A stretch of 64,000 bases of DNA, from the NCBI GenBank assembly GCA_016700155.1, contig CP065001.1, forward strand, positions 4,537,369-4,601,368. The letters run 5' to 3'. A program made the position numbers and the translations under genes. Shown here one piece after another: positions 36,116-43,556 of this stretch (the stretch's first letter is position 1; each line of letters begins with the position of its first letter). The notes under the pieces were generated by a model. It did no database searches. It worked only from the letters and a program-made list of their open reading frames with translations, and was not told the origin of the DNA. The stretch is from Ignavibacteriales bacterium. Lineage in GTDB: Bacteria > Bacteroidota > Ignavibacteria > Ignavibacteriales > Ignavibacteriaceae.

Positions 36116-37093
36116 TCACTTTGATTTACTCTTTTGTTTTTCCACGCAATTTTCTGTGATCGCAGAAAAGGCTTCCACGTAACCAAGTTCCGCAGCACGT
36201 TTCAGGTCAGCACAACCTTTAGACTTATTTTTATTGCTTAACTCTGCTAACCCTTTTACATAAAATGCCTGACCATTTTTCGGGTTAAGTTTTATCATCA
36301 TTTCATAATCCCTGATTGCACCATCAAAATCTTCGATCATAAATTTTGCTTCCCCGCGCATAAAATAATATTGCTCAGTTGAATCATCTAAATTTATTGC
36401 AGATGAAAAATCGTCTATTGCGCCTTCATAGTCCCCGATTATTCCTTTATCAGTCCCTCTGGAGATATAAGCGTTTATATTATCCGGATCAATTTCAATC
36501 GCAGTTGTAAAATCATCAATTGCGCCCAGAGGGTCCTCCATCAGTCCGCGCACATTTCCCCGGTTTACAAATCCACGTGCGTCATCCGGTTTCAGCATAA
36601 TAAATTTGTCATAGTCTCCTATAGACGCCTGATAATTATTATTATAGCTGTAGAGATAAGCCCTTGCAAAGTATGCTTCGGCAAATTGTGCATTCAGACC
36701 TATGCATGTATTTAAATCGCGAAGTGCTTCTGAAAACTTTTGAAGTTCAAGATAACATAAAGAACGGTTGAAATATGCCTCAGCAAAATTTGGTTGAACT
36801 TCAATTGCTTTAGTGTAGTTGTTTATTGATTCGGGTGTTTGCCCCGTCTTGTACAAAGCAATAGCTTTATTAAAATATATTTTTGAATCAGGTTCATCCG
36901 CCAGAGCCTGGTCAAACAATTCGATTGCTTTGAAGTAGTTTCCGCGATTCAGATAATCCATTCCTTCAGTGAACAGATCTTTTTGTATTGTGCTGCATGA
37001 AAATAAAATCGGAAGAAAAAAAATTGTGGTGAACCGGAAAAAATTATTCACAATATATCCGGTTCGATGAAAAGTAATGAGATCGGAAAGCAT
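36116..37093 (-). CDS. TPR-repeat lipoprotein
   Basis: The 325-residue protein has a hydrophobic signal segment ending FLPILFSC, a lipobox, followed by eight or so tetratricopeptide repeats. Consensus units such as AYFNRSLCYLELQKFSEAL and AYISRGTDKGIIGDYEGAI are easily seen. TPR lipoproteins are usually protein-interaction scaffolds in the periplasm or outer membrane. A GTG at 37051 would give a more typical short signal peptide than the ATG at 37093. It is followed tail to tail by the 69-aa gene and lies 7 bp after another lipoprotein gene, likely cotranscribed. Confidence 0.85.
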   Translation of the reverse strand: MLSDLITFHRTGYIVNNFFRFTTIFFLPILFSCSTIQKDLFTEGMDYLNRGNYFKAIELFDQALADEPDSKIYFNKAIALYKTGQTPESINNYTKAIEVQPNFAEAYFNRSLCYLELQKFSEALRDLNTCIGLNAQFAEAYFARAYLYSYNNNYQASIGDYDKFIMLKPDDARGFVNRGNVRGLMEDPLGAIDDFTTAIEIDPDNINAYISRGTDKGIIGDYEGAIDDFSSAINLDDSTEQYYFMRGEAKFMIEDFDGAIRDYEMMIKLNPKNGQAFYVKGLAELSNKNKSKGCADLKRAAELGYVEAFSAITENCVEKQKSKSK

Positions 37094-37100
37094 CCGTAGA

Positions 37101-37607
37101 TTATTTGTTTAGGTATTCAAGATAAGCTGCAAGCAGTTTGCGGATTATTGCTGTATCGGCAGTAAGCCAGATCAGTTTTTCTTCTTTTGAAAAAACGAAA
37201 TGTGACTGGCTGTAACCAAGACATTTGAAAATTTTTAACCCGTCATAATAAAAAACACCACTATTGGTAAATTCGGTTTGTCCCTTTGCAATTTTATCAG
37301 TCATACGTTTTTCTTCAGCTTGTGCCTGGTATTTGTCATCAAAGTAAGATACATATATCGTGGCTCCGCCTTCACTTCCGGAATAAAAACCAATTTCGTT
37401 TTTTGCTGAAGTTACATCACCGGCGTGCATACGGTTGAGAAAATCTTTCGCTTCTTTACCGGAAAGTTTTTTATCCATAGATAAAGAACTAAAATCCTGC
37501 GGTATCGGATCTTTCTGTTTTGAACATGCGCTGAACAGTACTGAAACAACCAATACTGTAAATATATTTCTAAAGTAGAAAACGGATTTGTGACTGTTTT
37601 CCGCCAA
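37101..37607 (-). CDS. Hypothetical lipoprotein
   Basis: The 168-residue protein has a signal peptide (IFTVLVVSVLFSAC) with a clear lipobox at about residue 28. It is followed by a mixed alpha/beta domain with FYSGSEGGATIYVSYF and YYDGLKIFKCLGYSQSHFVFS. I do not recognise the family; the pattern recalls DUF6599-like periplasmic domains only loosely. The gene lies 7 bp upstream of the TPR lipoprotein gene on the same strand, so the two likely form an operon. Confidence 0.7.
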   Translation of the reverse strand: MAENSHKSVFYFRNIFTVLVVSVLFSACSKQKDPIPQDFSSLSMDKKLSGKEAKDFLNRMHAGDVTSAKNEIGFYSGSEGGATIYVSYFDDKYQAQAEEKRMTDKIAKGQTEFTNSGVFYYDGLKIFKCLGYSQSHFVFSKEEKLIWLTADTAIIRKLLAAYLEYLNK

Positions 37608-37648
37608 GTTATTACCTTTTTATTATTGAACAAACTTAAAGAATGAAA

Positions 37649-37858
37649 CTAAAAATCGAGTCGGGTTTGATTTATCTTTTTAATTTTCTTTTTGGTTTTA
37701 TGTTCTTTCAAAAAATCTCCGAAAGCTTCCTGTGAAATAACATAAATTTTTCCAACCTGTTCCGCTTTCAGTTTGCCCGATTTAATATAGTAAAGAACGG
37801 TTGAACGGCTTAGCTTTAAGAGTTTTGATACTTCGAGAACACTAAAAAATTCTTTCAT
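37649..37858 (-). CDS. Excisionase/MerR-type helix-turn-helix protein
   Basis: The 69-residue DNA-binding protein opens with FSVLEVSKLLKLSRSTVLYY, then IKSGKLKAEQVGKIYVIS, which is the compact winged HTH of the excisionase (HTH_17) family, and ends in a Lys-rich tail. Such proteins act as excisionases of mobile elements or as small regulators. No integrase is nearby, so a regulatory role is more likely. A 10-bp inverted repeat lies 47 bp upstream of its start codon. Confidence 0.8.
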   Translation of the reverse strand: MKEFFSVLEVSKLLKLSRSTVLYYIKSGKLKAEQVGKIYVISQEAFGDFLKEHKTKKKIKKINQTRLDF

Positions 37859-37904
37859 TCTTTTAACCAGAAAAGAATCAGGATAATTTTTAAGATTTTA
37901 AATC

Positions 37905-37947
37905 GTGCTGCATTGGTAAATCGCAATTCGTAATACTAATGCAGCAC
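37905..37947. repeat. Inverted repeat upstream of the HTH gene
   Basis: GTGCTGCATT at 37905-37914 and AATGCAGCAC at 37938-37947 are perfect reverse complements separated by 23 bp. It could be an autoregulatory operator for the HTH protein or an RNA hairpin. Confidence 0.45.
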
Positions 37948-38019
37948 TAATTAGATTCTCATCTCCGTGCTTAAACTAAAGAATATAGCTTGCACATGCA
38001 ACAGTTCAGTGGTTCCCGT

Positions 38020-38811
38020 TTATTGCGAATGTACTTTTGATCTGATTATTTTTTCAGCAAGCGGCTGATAAATATTATAAAGCCAGATCAGTAATTTCAG
38101 TTTGAATGGGATAATTAACTCACGCTTTTTCTTTACTGCTGCATACAGAATTTTTTTGCTGCACTCTTCCACTGTGATTGACTCGCTCGTGTGTGATTTT
38201 TTTTGATCACCTATTGAACTGCCTTTTGAATCAAGCGCGTTTTGTCTCAGGTTTGTACCGCTTATCCAATGGGGGAGAACACTCAAAAAATTAATATCGT
38301 GGTATTCAAATCTAAGTGAGTTTATCAATCCCTGTAAAGCATGTTTTGAAGCAGAATAGAAAGTATGAAATGGGACTCCGATTTTCCCTTGTAAAGAAGA
38401 TATAACGATCACCATCCCGGCAGTTTCATGTAACTGTTTCGAGAATGCTTTTATACAATTTACCGTTCCCCAAAAATTTACATCAAACATTTTTCTGTAT
38501 TGATCAGTATCATCAATTTCATCAAATGAAGTCCACATACTTACACCGGCGTTTAGTACAATTATATCAGCTTTCGCGTACTTAGCTTTAACATATTCTG
38601 CAAGATTGATGCAATCTGTTTTTTTAGAAACATCTCCAACTATCATTGATGAATGCTGGGAATTACAAAGTTCAAATGTTTTTTTTAATTCTGTTTCATC
38701 ACGTGAAAATAAAATTACTGAAGATCCTTCATTTGCAAAATCAATTGATAGCTGCCTACCCAATCCGGATGAAGCTCCGGTAATTACAACAACTTTTTTT
38801 TCAAACTTCAA
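38020..38811 (-). CDS. Short-chain dehydrogenase/reductase, possible alkyl-DHAP reductase
   Basis: The 263-residue classical SDR has the cofactor loop TGASSGLG (residues about 11-18), LNAGVS (NNAG equivalent), VISSLQGK with the catalytic Ser, and YSASKHA with the YxxxK pair. The C-terminal 30 residues are hydrophobic and basic, suggesting membrane association. It overlaps the alkyl-DHAP-synthase-like gene by 4 bp. In eukaryotes the step after alkyl-DHAP synthase is reduction of alkyl-DHAP by an SDR (DHRS7B/PexRAP), so this is its natural candidate role here. The motifs alone do not prove the substrate. Confidence 0.82.
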   Translation of the reverse strand: MKFEKKVVVITGASSGLGRQLSIDFANEGSSVILFSRDETELKKTFELCNSQHSSMIVGDVSKKTDCINLAEYVKAKYAKADIIVLNAGVSMWTSFDEIDDTDQYRKMFDVNFWGTVNCIKAFSKQLHETAGMVIVISSLQGKIGVPFHTFYSASKHALQGLINSLRFEYHDINFLSVLPHWISGTNLRQNALDSKGSSIGDQKKSHTSESITVEECSKKILYAAVKKKRELIIPFKLKLLIWLYNIYQPLAEKIIRSKVHSQ

Positions 38812-40553
38812 CTTAATCCCTTATCAAAATTTGCGATGTCTTCGGATTTTAGACCCCACTCAGTAATACTCTGATCAACCGGAATTACTTTCCCAGGGTT
38901 CATAATGCCTTCAGGATCAAGCCCTTTTTTTAATGCCTTCAACACATCAACACCTGTTTTGGAAATATCATCCTCCAACCAGGGCAAATGTTCAAATCCA
39001 ACTGCATGATGATGGGATAGAGTGGCTCCGCCTTTTATAAATGCATCCTCGGCAGCTTTTTTTATATAGAGATATTGTTCAATCTCTTTACCCGGAATTT
39101 GAGTACATCCAAAAGTGAAATAGAGGCTTGCACCGGTGTGATAAGTATGACTTATATGACATCCCAGAAATGGTTTCTTTCCTGTTTTCTTAATTGCTGT
39201 TTCAAGTGCTGTGTAGGTTGAATAGTAGAGAGGAAGAAGATTACTCCATACAGTTGCTGTTTCACTTACATCAGCCATAATATTCCGGTCCATCACAAAG
39301 TCACGCAGATATGGAAAATCGTATTTACCTTTTTCAAATGCTTTACCAGGATCGGTACCAAGATTTACTGCACCATACTTTTTATAAATTGATTTCACTT
39401 TTTGTTTAACGGAATGGAATTGTTCATCATCTCCTTCAAATACATTCAGCATAAGACAGCATTTTTCCAGATCAAATCCTTTAACATTTTTTAGATATGA
39501 TTTAACCAAATTTCCCAGGTGATGTTTTAGCGCACTTGATTTGGTTTTATATGCTAATGATAGTGCTGTTTTATCGGGGTCATTCAGTCTGGTTACAACA
39601 GGCATACAATTTTTTTCAACACATTCATAAACTGCTTTTATCCCGCTTTCAAAGTCGGGGAATAAAAATCCGTAAGCCGCCCTGTTTTTGGGTAAGCGAT
39701 GTACCTGCATGGATGCTTCAGTTATTACGCCAAGAATACCTTCACTCCCGATACAAATGTGTTTTATGTCAATTCCATTTGATGATTTGGGAACAGTCCT
39801 TGTGGCTATCGTTCCATTAGGTGTAACCATTCTCAGTGAGATTACCATGTCTTCTATCTTTCCGTAGATATCACTTTGCATCCCTGCTGATCGGGTTGCA
39901 ACCCATCCCCCCAAGGTTGAATATTCAAAAGAATCAGGAAAGTGACCAAGTGTGAATCCTTCTTTTTGGAGTTGTTCCTCCATATACGGACCTAAAGCAC
40001 CAGCCTGAATTTTTGCAACGCATGATTCTTTATCAATACTAAGTACTTTATCCATACGTTTAAGATCGAGTGAAACAACGCACGCATCCTGTTGTTTCAG
40101 GACTTCAAGAGAACCGGCGATATTACTTCCACCCCCGAAGGGGATAATTTTCACACCAGTCTCATTTGCAAGTGTTATTATTTCACAAATCTGAGTTTCA
40201 TTATCAGGATATAATATTATATCGGGTGCACCTTTAACAATTCCATGCCTGATTCTCCAGAGATCCCTGAAACTTTTTCCGTAACAGTGGATAAGTCTGT
40301 CCAACTTATCCAGATTTATCTGATCAGCATTCAAAATATTTTTTACTGAGTTTAGAAATGTTTCATTGATAATTTGATGAGGAAGATTTATTTGCTCAAA
40401 TGGAACGGGAGGTGTATACACGACTTTATTATCGTTTTCAATTCCGACTACTTTTTTTATATAAGGCCACAGATCGGGTTTGCTGTCAATATCAAAGTCA
40501 ATTTGTTCATCACCCCATCCCCACCACTTCATTTGTTTGGTGTTATTGTTCAT
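38808..40553 (-). CDS. Alkyldihydroxyacetonephosphate-synthase-like FAD enzyme
   Basis: The 581-residue member of the vanillyl-alcohol-oxidase/FAD_binding_4 family begins KWWGWGDEQ, matching the start of alkyl-DHAP synthases. It has the PP-loop PFGGGSNIAGSLE (about 133-145), the substrate-domain segment LGCHISHTYHTGASLYFTF, and the histidine triplet LSHHHAVG near the C-terminus that corresponds to the essential HHHG motif of AGPS. AGPS swaps the acyl chain of acyl-DHAP for a fatty alcohol, forming the ether bond of plasmalogens. Bacterial homologues can also be D-lactate or glycolate oxidases, but the N-terminus, histidine triplet and operon favour AGPS. It overlaps both neighbours. Confidence 0.8.
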   Translation of the reverse strand: MNNNTKQMKWWGWGDEQIDFDIDSKPDLWPYIKKVVGIENDNKVVYTPPVPFEQINLPHQIINETFLNSVKNILNADQINLDKLDRLIHCYGKSFRDLWRIRHGIVKGAPDIILYPDNETQICEIITLANETGVKIIPFGGGSNIAGSLEVLKQQDACVVSLDLKRMDKVLSIDKESCVAKIQAGALGPYMEEQLQKEGFTLGHFPDSFEYSTLGGWVATRSAGMQSDIYGKIEDMVISLRMVTPNGTIATRTVPKSSNGIDIKHICIGSEGILGVITEASMQVHRLPKNRAAYGFLFPDFESGIKAVYECVEKNCMPVVTRLNDPDKTALSLAYKTKSSALKHHLGNLVKSYLKNVKGFDLEKCCLMLNVFEGDDEQFHSVKQKVKSIYKKYGAVNLGTDPGKAFEKGKYDFPYLRDFVMDRNIMADVSETATVWSNLLPLYYSTYTALETAIKKTGKKPFLGCHISHTYHTGASLYFTFGCTQIPGKEIEQYLYIKKAAEDAFIKGGATLSHHHAVGFEHLPWLEDDISKTGVDVLKALKKGLDPEGIMNPGKVIPVDQSITEWGLKSEDIANFDKGLS

Positions 40554-41293
40554 TACTTTTTTAACTCCATAAGTTCATGCACTTTACTTTCAAGTACTTC
40601 TGTTATTTTACGATAAGCAGTAAAGTGCTGTCCGTTTATTAATTCTGTTTCTGATAAAAATTTCTCGGGATAAATTGGTTTGCCTATCCACACATTTAGC
40701 GATGTAGGTTTCATAAACTTTTTCCCTTTTGGCCAGGCTGTAAAAGAACCGCTGATATAAGCCGGGACAATCGGGACACCAAGTTCAGCAGAAATCATTG
40801 CCGGACCTTTTTTAAACTTCTGCATCTTCCCGGTTTTAGAGCGAGTACCTTCCGGATAAATAATTAATCCGCTTTTGTTATCCTTTAAAAACTCCTTACA
40901 CGCAGCAAGGTATTCAATCATTGATTGCTTGTCGGCATCCCTGTCAATTGGTATAAGGTTCATAAGAAGACTCAAAAAATATTTCCGGTTTTTGTTATCG
41001 AAGAAATAATCTTTCGCTGCCATCATCGCAAATTTTATGAACGGTTTACCGGCGGCAAGCATTAGTATACCGCTATCCATATGGCTGTTGTGGTTGCTGC
41101 AAAATATAAATGAAGATGAAGGAATGTTTTCTTTACCATGAACTTTTAACGGGCAATAAACTGAGAACAAAACGTTGCAGTAAATCTCGAATATTTTCTT
41201 TATTACTCTGCTTAGTAATGAATGCGGTTTTGTAAGATAGGAATATTCAGGTCCGAGTTTTAGCTCTTCCAGTTCCTCGCGGATTGTTTTCAA
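40553..41293 (-). CDS. 1-acyl-glycerol-3-phosphate / DHAP acyltransferase (PlsC family)
   Basis: The 246-residue acyltransferase has the block I motif SNHNSHMDSG (HxxxxD form), block II IPIDRDADKQS, block III IYPEGTRSKTGKM and block IV VPIVPAYISG. A hydrophobic N-terminal segment anchors it to the inner membrane. PlsC enzymes acylate lysophosphatidate; GNPAT, the first enzyme of the ether-lipid pathway, belongs to the same superfamily and acylates DHAP. Its stop codon overlaps the AGPS-like start by one base and its start follows the HMGR stop directly. It may supply the acyl-DHAP. Confidence 0.87.
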   Translation of the reverse strand: MKTIREELEELKLGPEYSYLTKPHSLLSRVIKKIFEIYCNVLFSVYCPLKVHGKENIPSSSFIFCSNHNSHMDSGILMLAAGKPFIKFAMMAAKDYFFDNKNRKYFLSLLMNLIPIDRDADKQSMIEYLAACKEFLKDNKSGLIIYPEGTRSKTGKMQKFKKGPAMISAELGVPIVPAYISGSFTAWPKGKKFMKPTSLNVWIGKPIYPEKFLSETELINGQHFTAYRKITEVLESKVHELMELKK

Positions 41294-42448
41294 TCACTTT
41301 CTCCCGTATTTCGCATGTGCCTGAGCGAATTCATCAGTCACAATAGCACCGCCGAGAGATAACTCAAGAGCCAATGCAGAAGCACAAACTATTTCAGCAA
41401 ACTTTTTAGATGAATTTTTTCCTATACAGCCGAGCATCTGGAGATTTTTATTCTGTTGTTTCAATCTTGTTCCGCCGCCAACTGTACCAACACTTATTGA
41501 AGGCATAGTTAGTGTCGCATATAGATCAGTTTCATTGCGGACTTCATATGTCATTACAGCAACGGAATTTTCGGCAACACAGGCAACATCCTGACCGGTT
41601 GCAAGATAAATTGCTGCAAGCGCGTTTGCGACGTGCATATTCATTCCCACTACACCAGCCATTTGAGCGCCGTGGGTACATTTTGTCCATCCTTCAACAT
41701 ACTCCTTGGCAGTTGTGCGCATAACTCGTTTTAAATAATTTCCTCTAATCAACGCACTTCCAATTACGTAATGACTTCTGCCAAGCAGAAGAGTTTTTGT
41801 TGCCGGATTTTTATCCCCATTAAAATTACTTTCGATAAAGTATCTGTAATTGTTCGTGCTTTTAAAATTATCTTTTATAAACCTGCATGCTTCGTATGCC
41901 GCAATCGTTACCATATTTTGCCCGGCAGCTTCGGCGGTATAAAAAATGAAATCCAGGATTACACTGTTCTGTGTTGGGTACGGATCAATACGCAATAATT
42001 TTCCGTGCTTTGTTGATGATTCAGCAACCTTTTTTATTTTGTCAAAATTTTCTTTTATCCAGATGATGAACGGCAGTGTTTCATTAACATCCTCGAATAT
42101 AAAAATTGGACTTCTGGAAATTTCCTGTTTGATATGAGTTGTTTTTATTCCGCCGCTGAGATGAGTGAGGTAAAGTCCGCGGGTCATTGAAAGTGAAAGA
42201 GAACCTTCTAGTGTGCACAGAGGGATAAAGAATTCGCCTTTTGCATAAGTCCCTGAAATAAGCAATGGTCCGGCAACAGCCATTGGTATACTTATGAACC
42301 CTGTGTGGTTTTCAATTATGCCTTTTAAATCTTCTGGTTCATTCGGCCCAGTATCATTCAGATGAATTCCTGTTCTTTCCTCAAGCCATTTTTTTCTGCG
42401 TTCAGTATCTGATTTTTTGTATCCTCTGGGAGGCGTTACAGAAGGCAT
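41294..42448 (-). CDS. Hydroxymethylglutaryl-CoA reductase-like protein
   Basis: The 384-residue protein aligns with the catalytic domain of HMG-CoA reductase. It has the IENHTGFISIPMAVAGPL signature (ENxIG region), LEGSLSLSMTRG with the catalytic Glu, GDKNPATK with the catalytic Lys (DKKPAA equivalent), YLATGQD with the catalytic Asp, SVGTVGGGTRL, and a C-terminal AQAH histidine. The full catalytic set is therefore present. However, the nicotinamide-binding DAMGMN motif reads GVVGMN, which is unusual. HMGR makes mevalonate from HMG-CoA; whether the host uses mevalonate cannot be seen. It is the first gene of a coupled lipid operon, so it may have a modified role. Confidence 0.8.
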   Translation of the reverse strand: MPSVTPPRGYKKSDTERRKKWLEERTGIHLNDTGPNEPEDLKGIIENHTGFISIPMAVAGPLLISGTYAKGEFFIPLCTLEGSLSLSMTRGLYLTHLSGGIKTTHIKQEISRSPIFIFEDVNETLPFIIWIKENFDKIKKVAESSTKHGKLLRIDPYPTQNSVILDFIFYTAEAAGQNMVTIAAYEACRFIKDNFKSTNNYRYFIESNFNGDKNPATKTLLLGRSHYVIGSALIRGNYLKRVMRTTAKEYVEGWTKCTHGAQMAGVVGMNMHVANALAAIYLATGQDVACVAENSVAVMTYEVRNETDLYATLTMPSISVGTVGGGTRLKQQNKNLQMLGCIGKNSSKKFAEIVCASALALELSLGGAIVTDEFAQAHAKYGRK

Positions 42449-42506
42449 ATTTAACCTTTGCGATTATTTAGTTTTTAATCAACGAACCGTTCGATTCAGT
42501 TAACAG

Positions 42507-42514
42507 CAAATATA
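42507..42514 (-). promoter_or_regulatory. Candidate -7 box for the HMGR/ether-lipid operon
   Basis: TATATTTG on the minus strand, 58 bp upstream of the HMGR start. No clear -33 TTG is present. A small inverted repeat, CGAAC-C-GTTCG (42483-42493), lies in the predicted leader. Confidence 0.4.
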
Positions 42515-42670
42515 ATCAACCACAATAACTTAATGTATAAGCCGTGACAAATTTCTTATCTAAGATATTAATGTGCAACTGTATTTTTTATTAAAAGCGG
42601 ATTGGGGGAAGGTCATATCCGGGTGCGGATCGTAAATACCTTAATAGATGCCCGGGATTATTCAGATCAA

Positions 42671-42871
42671 TTAATATTTTAATTCAGGTTTGCTTTCAAC
42701 TGCAAGTAGTTCAATTATTCTTTCACGGTCAATTTGATTTGCTACTGCCTGCAGATCATCATGATTTTTTTGAAATATCAACTCACCTGAAGAATTGTAC
42801 TTTTTCTGAATGATGCTTGACAGGTTGTAAATTTCGTAAAAACCATCAAGTCCTGTAAAATGTATCGGCAT
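42671..42871 (-). CDS. Hypothetical 66-aa protein
   Basis: The small protein begins MPIHFTGLDGFYEIYNLSS and ends in AVESKPELKY, with a helical, charged second half. A GAGGG ribosome site precedes the ATG. No family is recognised. It is upstream of and on the same strand as the HMGR operon but more than 200 bp away. Confidence 0.5.
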   Translation of the reverse strand: MPIHFTGLDGFYEIYNLSSIIQKKYNSSGELIFQKNHDDLQAVANQIDRERIIELLAVESKPELKY

Positions 42872-43296
42872 TACTAAACCCTCAATTAGTTATGATAATA
42901 GTATAGTTTTCCAATATTTGTGCCTTAAAAAATCTGCTTATAAACAACAATATGAGTAAAAAATACTATCCGGGCTGTTCTATTTTTCGACAGTGTTTAG
43001 AAATAGAATAGTTGAATTCCGGTATAAAGTGTCCGGATAAAATATCACTATGTTAGTTTTAAGCCGGGCAAATTTAATTATTTATTTCAAAAAAAAACCA
43101 GTGTTAAAATTTTTTTATTCAGGAATATTTTTTCATGAATAGCTGTGCCGGTTTTGTATCATGATAAAACTAATTTTTATAGTAGAACACTTTGAACTAC
43201 ACTGAAGTGATAAAAGAACAATAACTCTTGATATTTACTCATGAAATTGCGGCATATCAATTGAATATATTCGGCTTTAATAAAAAGTTAATCTAT
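42872..43296. other. Intergenic region, no convincing gene
   Basis: The region is AT-rich with no coding frame or Bacteroidota promoter motif that I can support. A weak CACTT...AAGTG hairpin lies near 43188-43210. Confidence 0.4.
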
Positions 43297-43395
43297 ATGA
43301 AAAAGAAAATATTCATTCCACTGTTAATCGGTTTACTAGGAACGCTTTTGTTTACCGGCTTAATGATGGCTATGAAAATTACAATTGAGTTTTAA
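43297..43395 (+). CDS. Hypothetical 32-aa membrane peptide
   Basis: The ORF encodes a basic leader (MKKKIF) followed by one hydrophobic helix (IPLLIGLLGTLLFTGLMMAM) and a short tail. A strong terminator starts 38 bp after its stop codon, supporting a transcript. The ribosome site is weak. Single-pass peptides of this size are often missed by annotation; the function is unknown. Confidence 0.45.
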   Translation: MKKKIFIPLLIGLLGTLLFTGLMMAMKITIEF

Positions 43396-43432
43396 GTTCG
43401 TTCAAAATAGTTTAGTGCATATTTGAGGGTGT

Positions 43433-43460
43433 AATCCCGCCATTACCGGCGGGATTTTTT
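43433..43460 (+). terminator. Terminator after the 32-aa peptide
   Basis: Perfect 9-bp stem AATCCCGCC / GGCGGGATT (43433-43441, 43448-43456) followed by T residues. It isolates the downstream giant gene from upstream transcription. Confidence 0.85.
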
Positions 43461-43556
43461 ATTGGACAAAAGAATTTTTTTTAGTTTGCGAATTAGGGAT
43501 AATCTGCTTTTATTTTAGAAGAAAAATATTTTATTTCTAAAGAAACGGGGTTACAA

